Assembly (NCBI RefSeq): GCF_007859395.1
Contig: NZ_VOHD01000011.1
Coordinates: forward strand, 124,001-188,000
Direction of reading: 5' to 3'
DNA length: 64,000 nt
Source: Planomicrobium sp. CPCC 101110
Lineage (GTDB): Bacteria; Bacillota; Bacilli; Bacillales_A; Planococcaceae
Shown in pieces: positions 59,023 through 64,000 of this stretch; position 1 is the first letter of the stretch; every line of letters starts with the position of its first letter. A program made the position numbers and the translations under genes. Below the pieces are notes generated by a model that ran no database searches, was not told the origin of the DNA, and was given only the letters and a program-made list of their open reading frames with translations.

Positions 59023-60588
59023 ATGGAAAATACGATTTTTTCAATTTTGCCGCCGATTATCGCAATTGTCATGGTGCTTTTAACACGCCGTGTCCTGCTT
59101 TCATTAGGTGCCGGAATTGTAGCCGCAGCGCTTATCTTAACAGCTTTTTCACCTGTTGAAGCATTGCGGGAACTGGTTAACTCGTTTGCAATAACATTTT
59201 GGGATGAAGGTTTTAATGCTTATAATGTCTTCATTATTTTGTTTTTGCTTTTGCTTGGTGTGATTACCGCGTTTGTCAGCTTGTCTGGAGGAAGCCGTGC
59301 TTTTGCGGACTGGGCTTCCAAACGCATCAAAACGCGCCGAGGTGCAAAAATGCTGACTGTATTTTTGGGGATCTTGATCTTTATCGATGATTACTTTAAT
59401 GCATTGGCAGTCGGACAAGTGGCGCGGCCGATTACGGACCGTTATAAAGTGTCCCGGGCGAAGCTGGCTTACTTTATTGATTCGACAGCTGCGCCAGTCT
59501 GTGTGGTTTCACCTGTATCAAGTTGGGGAGCGGCCATCATCGGAATCGTTGCCACAATATTAGCGGGGCAAACATACATTACAATGTCTGCCATCGAAGC
59601 TTTCCTTTGGATGGCGCCGATGAACTTTTATGTCGTGGCGACAATGGCCATCGTAATCTTTGTAGCTATTCGGGACGTGGATTTTGGAGCGATGAAAAAG
59701 CACGAAACGCTGGCGATGACAACAGGTGAATTGTTTGATGCAAACAAAACGATCCCAGGTGAAATGAAAGAAGATTTCCCGGCCCACAACCATGGACGGG
59801 TAATGGATCTTTTGCTGCCGATCTTGCTGCTTGTAGCAGGAACGGTAAGTGCGATGATTTGGACAGGCTATCAAAATGCCGGGCAAGTTTTTGACATATG
59901 GCTGATTTTTGAAAATACCGATGTTCCTGTTTCGCTTCTTACAGGCGGGTTGTTGGGTGCGATTACTTCGATTGTTCTTTATGCGATGCAAATGGGGTAC
60001 AACGAAACAGCCAGCGGCAGCTGGATTGGCAAAGGGATTTGGGCCGGAATCAAGTCAATGATGGGGGCTGTCCTGATATTGGTTTTCGCATGGTCTTTGA
60101 CTTATTTGATCGATGCGCTTCAAACAGGGCAGTATCTTGCCGACGTAGTAGCGGCAGGGAATATTCCGACTGCGATTTTACCGGTGCTGTTATTCATTTT
60201 AGCTGGCGTAATGGCTTTTGCGACAGGAACTTCTTGGGGCTCATTCGGGATTCTTTTGCCCATTGCAGGAAAAATCATGTCCCAAGCTGAACCGGAACTG
60301 TTACTGCCGACTTTGGCAGCAGTTTTAGCTGGTGCCGTTTTTGGCGACCATTGCTCTCCGATATCCGATACGACGATTCTTTCGTCTACCGGTGCGGGAA
60401 GCAACCATATAGACCATGTTATCACCCAGCTTCCATATGCAGTTACAGCAGCGGTTATCGCTGCTATCGGATATATAGTCATAGGCATTACAGGTTCTCT
60501 AATATTGTCGTTGGGAACTGTGGTAATTGTTTTAGCAATATTATTCGTTGTTTGGTCTAAACAAAAACCAATCACTGGAAAACACTAG
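59023..60588 (+). CDS. lysW: NhaC-family transporter under L-box control (predicted lysine importer)
   Basis: A 521-residue membrane protein with about 13 hydrophobic segments and NhaC-superfamily motifs: DSTAAPVCVVSPVSSWGAAI, ATGTSWGSFGILLPIAG and VFGDHCSPISDTTILSSTGA. It follows directly on an L-box. NhaC-superfamily genes under L-box control are named LysW and predicted to be lysine transporters; the same is inferred here. AGGAGG precedes the ATG. The alternative is Na+/H+ antiport. Confidence 0.88.
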   Translation: MENTIFSILPPIIAIVMVLLTRRVLLSLGAGIVAAALILTAFSPVEALRELVNSFAITFWDEGFNAYNVFIILFLLLLGVITAFVSLSGGSRAFADWASKRIKTRRGAKMLTVFLGILIFIDDYFNALAVGQVARPITDRYKVSRAKLAYFIDSTAAPVCVVSPVSSWGAAIIGIVATILAGQTYITMSAIEAFLWMAPMNFYVVATMAIVIFVAIRDVDFGAMKKHETLAMTTGELFDANKTIPGEMKEDFPAHNHGRVMDLLLPILLLVAGTVSAMIWTGYQNAGQVFDIWLIFENTDVPVSLLTGGLLGAITSIVLYAMQMGYNETASGSWIGKGIWAGIKSMMGAVLILVFAWSLTYLIDALQTGQYLADVVAAGNIPTAILPVLLFILAGVMAFATGTSWGSFGILLPIAGKIMSQAEPELLLPTLAAVLAGAVFGDHCSPISDTTILSSTGAGSNHIDHVITQLPYAVTAAVIAAIGYIVIGITGSLILSLGTVVIVLAILFVVWSKQKPITGKH

Positions 60589-60605
60589 AAAAACGTGAGT
60601 TTTTG

Positions 60606-60637
60606 AAAGCAGAAATCTATGATTTCTGCTTTTTTAT
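60606..60637 (+). terminator. Terminator of the L-box gene
   Basis: AAAGCAGAAATC TAT GATTTCTGCTTT followed by T-run. Confidence 0.85.
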
Positions 60638-60794
60638 TATTGAATGAATAGTTTTTTATAAAAATTCTTTGAAATCATCTTTACTTTGTATATGCCCCTC
60701 GGTATACTGATTTTAGATTAATAAATAATCTGAAAATATACAAACTTCCTATTTTTCTGCAAGAAAATTGGAAACTATCAAAGGGGGAAAAAAC

Positions 60795-62315
60795 ATGGAA
60801 CGTTCGCAATGGGGAACACGCGCCGGTTTTATCATGGCTGCTGTAGGTTCAGCGGTTGGTCTAGGAAACATATGGCGTTTTCCGTACGTGGCCTACGAAA
60901 ATGGTGGAGGAGCATTCTTTATACCGTACTTATTCGCTCTGTTAACTGCAGGGATACCGATTCTTATTCTAGAATTCACCATCGGCCACAAGTTTCGCGG
61001 ATCTGCGCCATTATCGTTCTTCAGAATGGGCGGCAAAAAATTGGAATGGCTTGGCTGGTGGGCGGTCTTTGTATCGTTTATCATATCCTGCTATTACGCC
61101 GTCATCATTGCGTGGGCAATGCGGTATACGATCTTTTCATTCAACCAGGCATGGGGAACAGATACAGAAGCCTTCCTGTTTAATGATTTCTTGAATTTAA
61201 CGGTTCAGCCGGGGCAAACAGGCGGAATCGTCTGGGGCGTCTTTATTCCGCTGGCGATCGTTTGGATTATTACTCTTGGCATTTTGCTGGCCGGGGTCAA
61301 AAAAGGGATCGAACTTGCAAACCGTATTTTCATACCGACACTCGTCGTTATTTTCTTGATTGTCGTCATTCGTGCACTAACATTGGATGGAGCGGCGATG
61401 GGGCTGGATGCATTCTTCAAACCGAATTTCGAAGCCATCATGGATCCTTCTGTATGGGTCGCGGCATACGGGCATATTTTCTTTAGTTTATCAGTGGCAT
61501 TCGCCATCATGATCACTTATGCAAGTTATCTTCCAAAAAAATCGGACATTACGAACAACGCGTTCATTACCGGATTTGCAAACTCTGCATTTGAATTGCT
61601 TGCAGGTATTGGGGTATTCGCAGCGTTGGGGTTCATGGCGAGCCAACAAGGTGTTGCGGTAGCAGATGTCGCTTCTGCAGGTGTAGGATTGGCGTTTGTT
61701 GTCTTCCCGCAGATCATCAATGAATTCCCGGGGTTCAACGGGTTGTTTGGAGCATTATTCTTCCTGTCCCTGACACTTGCCGGTTTGACTTCGTTGATTT
61801 CGATCACTGAAACATATGTGGCAGGTATTTCCGAGAAATTCGGCATCACGCGCAACAAAGCGGTAGCTTTCGGCGGCGGATTGGCTGCCTTGATTTCTAT
61901 CTTGTTCGCAACTCAAGGCGGACTATTCTTCCTTGATCTGGCCGATTATTACATCAACCAATTCGGGGTAGCCGCTATCGGACTTGTAGAAGTTGTGCTG
62001 GTCGTATGGGTATTCCGTAAAGCGAATCTGCTTCAAAGCCATGCTAATGGCATTTCCGATATCCATCTTGGCGGCTGGTGGAAGTTCTGCTTAGGCGTTA
62101 TCACACCAATCGTTTTGGGCTATATGATGTTTGGGTTGTTAAGACTGAATATCCTTAAGCAATTTGATACAGAAACAGGCAACTATGAAGGATATTCTAA
62201 TATGTTCACATTATTCGGCGGCGTTTCAGTCGCTTTGGCAGCTATTGTTTTGGGGATTCTTTTCACACTCGGCAAGTGGCACAAAGACCACGCTCAGTTC
62301 GAAGAAAACAAATAA
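60795..62315 (+). CDS. metP: Sodium-dependent methionine/alanine transporter (MetP-type, NSS family)
   Basis: A 506-residue neurotransmitter:sodium symporter with 12 membrane segments. The N-terminal W-G-T-R-A-G-F, GSAVGLGNIWRFPYVAYENGGGAF and later GITRNK motif are clear. The association with a 38-residue MetS gene points to the MetPS methionine/alanine importer described in Corynebacterium. ATG 60795 has AAAGGGGG upstream; an in-frame start at 60768 precedes this site. No S-box is present here, in contrast to metNIQ. Confidence 0.9.
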   Translation: MERSQWGTRAGFIMAAVGSAVGLGNIWRFPYVAYENGGGAFFIPYLFALLTAGIPILILEFTIGHKFRGSAPLSFFRMGGKKLEWLGWWAVFVSFIISCYYAVIIAWAMRYTIFSFNQAWGTDTEAFLFNDFLNLTVQPGQTGGIVWGVFIPLAIVWIITLGILLAGVKKGIELANRIFIPTLVVIFLIVVIRALTLDGAAMGLDAFFKPNFEAIMDPSVWVAAYGHIFFSLSVAFAIMITYASYLPKKSDITNNAFITGFANSAFELLAGIGVFAALGFMASQQGVAVADVASAGVGLAFVVFPQIINEFPGFNGLFGALFFLSLTLAGLTSLISITETYVAGISEKFGITRNKAVAFGGGLAALISILFATQGGLFFLDLADYYINQFGVAAIGLVEVVLVVWVFRKANLLQSHANGISDIHLGGWWKFCLGVITPIVLGYMMFGLLRLNILKQFDTETGNYEGYSNMFTLFGGVSVALAAIVLGILFTLGKWHKDHAQFEENK

Positions 62316-62328
62316 GGGGGTTCGCAAT

Positions 62329-62445
62329 ATGTCGACAAGCGCAATCATAGTCATGATTATCGGTATGGTGATTATATGGGGCGGATTAGCTGCAAGTATT
62401 GGGAATGCCGTCAGCAAAAGCAAAAAAGCAAAAAGAACTGCATAA
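62329..62445 (+). CDS. metS: Methionine/alanine importer small subunit MetS
   Basis: A 38-residue single-span membrane protein (hydrophobic segment about 5-24, basic tail NAVSKSKKAKRTA). The ATG at 62329 has AAGGGGG just upstream, overlapping the metP stop. It matches the small MetS subunits that are required for MetP function. It is easily missed because it is so short. Confidence 0.85.
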   Translation: MSTSAIIVMIIGMVIIWGGLAASIGNAVSKSKKAKRTA

Positions 62446-62453
62446 TTGTTAAG

Positions 62454-62479
62454 CCCGGAAGCTTCGGCTTCCGGGTTTT
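62454..62479 (+). terminator. Terminator of metPS
   Basis: CCCGGAAGC TTCG GCTTCCGGG followed by TTTT. Confidence 0.88.
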
Positions 62480-62513
62480 CTATTCTCCGCTAACTTGTGG
62501 GGGAGCGTGCTTT

Positions 62514-62600
62514 ATGGTACATTTGGAAGAGAAGTTAACGGCTGGGATTTTGATTCCAAGCTATGGTTTATTGGACAAAGCAGCTGAAAATGTCAGCTAA
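62514..62600 (+). CDS. Possible 28-residue upstream ORF
   Basis: ATG 62514 with GTGGGGGAG eight bases upstream. The 28-residue peptide (starting MVHLEEKLTAG) ends 3 bases before the yutD start. It could be a translated leader or a gene end. No family. Confidence 0.3.
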   Translation: MVHLEEKLTAGILIPSYGLLDKAAENVS

Positions 62601-62603
62601 TGG

Positions 62604-62939
62604 ATGGTGAGAAAGTTGATCACGATAGAGCAGTGGAACTATGAAATAGTCATCGATTACCGTGAAGGATTCAATGAAGAAGCATTGACCGGCCGGTACA
62701 GTGAAATATTAGCCAAATATGATTATATTTTAGGCGACTGGGGCTATGGCCAATTGCGCTTAAAGGGCTTTTTTGAAGATACGAACCATAAAGCGACATA
62801 CGATACCAAAATCAGCACCCTGCAAGATTATTTGTATGAGTATTGCAATTTCGGCTGCGCTTATTTTGTGATAAAGAAAAACGGCAAAGCGGCAGTCCCG
62901 GAAGCGGCGCCAGAAAAGACCCTCGAAACGGATGCATAA
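62604..62939 (+). CDS. yutD: YutD family protein
   Basis: A 111-residue DUF1027 protein of unknown function. Conserved features are WNYEIVIDYREGFNEEAL, YILGDWGYGQLRLKGF and a YCNFGCAYFVI segment. ATG 62604 is used; TTG 62616 is the alternative with a better-spaced GGTGAG site. The next genes yutE-yutF are in the same order as in B. subtilis. Confidence 0.85.
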   Translation: MVRKLITIEQWNYEIVIDYREGFNEEALTGRYSEILAKYDYILGDWGYGQLRLKGFFEDTNHKATYDTKISTLQDYLYEYCNFGCAYFVIKKNGKAAVPEAAPEKTLETDA

Positions 62940-62957
62940 TCCGCCGAGGGTTTTTTA
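62919..62957 (+). terminator. Terminator after yutD
   Basis: ACCCTCG (62919-62925) pairs with CGAGGGT (62945-62951), overlapping the stop codon, followed by T6. Confidence 0.8.
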
Positions 62958-63022
62958 TTGGCATATGATATGATAAATAGGAAAACATTCAAGATTTATG
63001 AAAGCAAAACGGAGGAGAGTTT

Positions 63023-63481
63023 ATGTACTTTATTGACCGCACAAAAATTACACAGACGGTTTCTTATATGAAATCCTTGTTGGATCTATATGAAAAAAAA
63101 GGCAGTTGGGACTCGCTTGAAGATCAGCTGGCTTTGGAAAGATTGGCTTCGAATGTTGTCGAATCCATTATTGATGTGGGCAACACAATGATTGATGGCT
63201 TTATCATGCGCGATCCGGGCAGCTATGATGATATCATCGATATTTTAACAGATGAAAAAGTGATCACTGCTGAAATGGATGAACCGTTGAAAAACGTGAT
63301 TGCTTTGCGCAAAATGCTGGTGCGTGAATTCATGAAGGTGGACCATTCCAGTATCATAGCCGTATTTGACGCTAGTTTCAAAGAGTTGAAAGAATTTGGT
63401 CCTAAAGCGGAGCATTACTTGGAGCATGAACTTGGCCCAGTATCGGCTTTCTTGCCGGAGGCCAAAGATGAAGAGTTATAA
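63023..63481 (+). CDS. yutE: DUF86/HepT-like protein (YutE)
   Basis: A 152-residue helical protein of the DUF86/HepT family. The HepT catalytic pattern R-X4-6-H can be read as REFMKVDH, and SIIDVGNTMIDGF is the conserved helix. HepT proteins are toxins of MNT-HepT systems, but no MNT antitoxin gene is adjacent here. The housekeeping context suggests a solo protein. AGGAGAG precedes the ATG. Confidence 0.85.
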   Translation: MYFIDRTKITQTVSYMKSLLDLYEKKGSWDSLEDQLALERLASNVVESIIDVGNTMIDGFIMRDPGSYDDIIDILTDEKVITAEMDEPLKNVIALRKMLVREFMKVDHSSIIAVFDASFKELKEFGPKAEHYLEHELGPVSAFLPEAKDEEL

Positions 63482-64000
63482 AGCTTATTGCCTTGATTTG
63501 GACGGAACCGTTTACCGGGGGACAGAAGTGATTCCGGAAGCGAAAATATTTATCGAACGGCTGCAGAAAAAAGGGATTGAACCGTTTTTCGTTACGAACA
63601 ATGCATCTATGACCCAAAAACAATTGAGCGATAAATTGGCTCGGTTCGGGATAAAAGCTGAAAAATCACGCATCATCTCTTCAGCCATTGCAGCAGCTAA
63701 ATACGTCAAGCACTGGCATCCGGGCAAGACGGTTTTCATGATCGGTTCAATTGGACTGGAAAAAGCATTGGCCCAAGAAGGCATCAAACGGGTAAAAGAA
63801 AATGGAGATATCGTCCTGATGGGAATTGACCGGGACATCAATTTCGACAAGCTGGCAAATGCTTGCTTGGAAGTGCGAAAAGGCGCCACTTTCATATCGA
63901 CAAACGGCGACCTAGCCTATCCTTCAGAGAAAGGGCTTATCCCGGGGAACGGGGCATACACGACGCTTGTAGCTGCGTCAACTGGTGTTGAGCCGATGTA
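63468..64000 (+). CDS. yutF: HAD-family phosphatase (YutF), 3' end outside the window
   Basis: The N-terminal 177 residues of a HAD superfamily IIA phosphatase (NagD-like). Motif I is CLDLDGTVYRG (nucleophile Asp); motif II is FVTNNAS; a further FISTNGD follows. Cap domain C2 begins after that. The start ATG overlaps the yutE end by 14 bases and has GGAGG at 63457-63461. Truncated by the window edge. Confidence 0.9.
   Translation, partial: MKSYKAYCLDLDGTVYRGTEVIPEAKIFIERLQKKGIEPFFVTNNASMTQKQLSDKLARFGIKAEKSRIISSAIAAAKYVKHWHPGKTVFMIGSIGLEKALAQEGIKRVKENGDIVLMGIDRDINFDKLANACLEVRKGATFISTNGDLAYPSEKGLIPGNGAYTTLVAASTGVEPM

Noticed and set aside
63023-63481. MNT-HepT toxin-antitoxin module
   Set aside because: YutE is HepT-like, but no nucleotidyltransferase partner flanks it and the context is a conserved housekeeping cluster.

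Overview
The window is chromosomal DNA of a low-to-mid GC Gram-positive bacterium of the order Bacillales, most likely Planococcaceae/Caryophanaceae (Planococcus-like). The case rests on gene order (tpiA-gpmI-eno-secG-est-rnr-smpB-ssrA; fadN-fadA-fadE-yusI-gcvH-yusF-yusE-metNIQ; sufCDSUB; yunF-yunE-yunD; yutD-yutE-yutF), on strong AAGGAGG-type ribosome binding sites with frequent TTG/GTG starts, and on S-box and L-box riboswitches. The genus is inferred; no 16S gene is present.

Layout: 1-8711 holds lower glycolysis (tpiA, gpmI, eno), secG, carboxylesterase, RNase R, SmpB and tmRNA, the last four groups forming the classic secG-est-rnr-smpB-ssrA cluster. Long GC-rich folded repeats sit between secG and est. 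From 8704 to about 11162 lies a small AT-rich insert at the 3' end of ssrA, bounded by a partial duplication of the ssrA end and its terminator. It carries one orphan gene and one arginase-family gene. From 11337 to 24000 comes an accessory region: an NhaC-type antiporter, a CHRD-domain wall protein divergent from a class D sortase, Nudix, P-loop kinase-like, CPBP protease, two MFS transporters, a FemAB/GNAT protein and a CopB-type copper ATPase. From 24528 to 29656 is a five-gene nickel/metallophore ABC importer with Fur-like and Zur-like sites at its promoter. From 29764 to 32400 are an atypical SDR, a methyltransferase and a cluster of unassigned small frames.

From 32673 onward the window is mostly core: a BCCT osmoprotectant transporter, YpcP exonuclease, C39-like, STAS and thioredoxin-like genes; the fatty-acid beta-oxidation operon fadNAE behind a FadR-like operator; yusI, gcvH, yusF, yusE; an S-box-controlled methionine ABC importer; a dicarboxylate symporter; a lipoprotein; the SUF Fe-S assembly operon; yunFED; an L-box-controlled NhaC-family transporter (predicted lysine importer); MetP with its 38-residue partner MetS; and yutD, yutE and the start of yutF, which runs off the window.

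The most interesting items are the ssrA-flanked mini-island, the sortase D/CHRD pair with an MPTTA sorting signal, the dual Fur/Zur-type control region of the nik-like operon, the L-box/NhaC pairing, and the large foldable repeats. No CRISPR array, rRNA, classical tRNA, integrase or complete insertion sequence was found.
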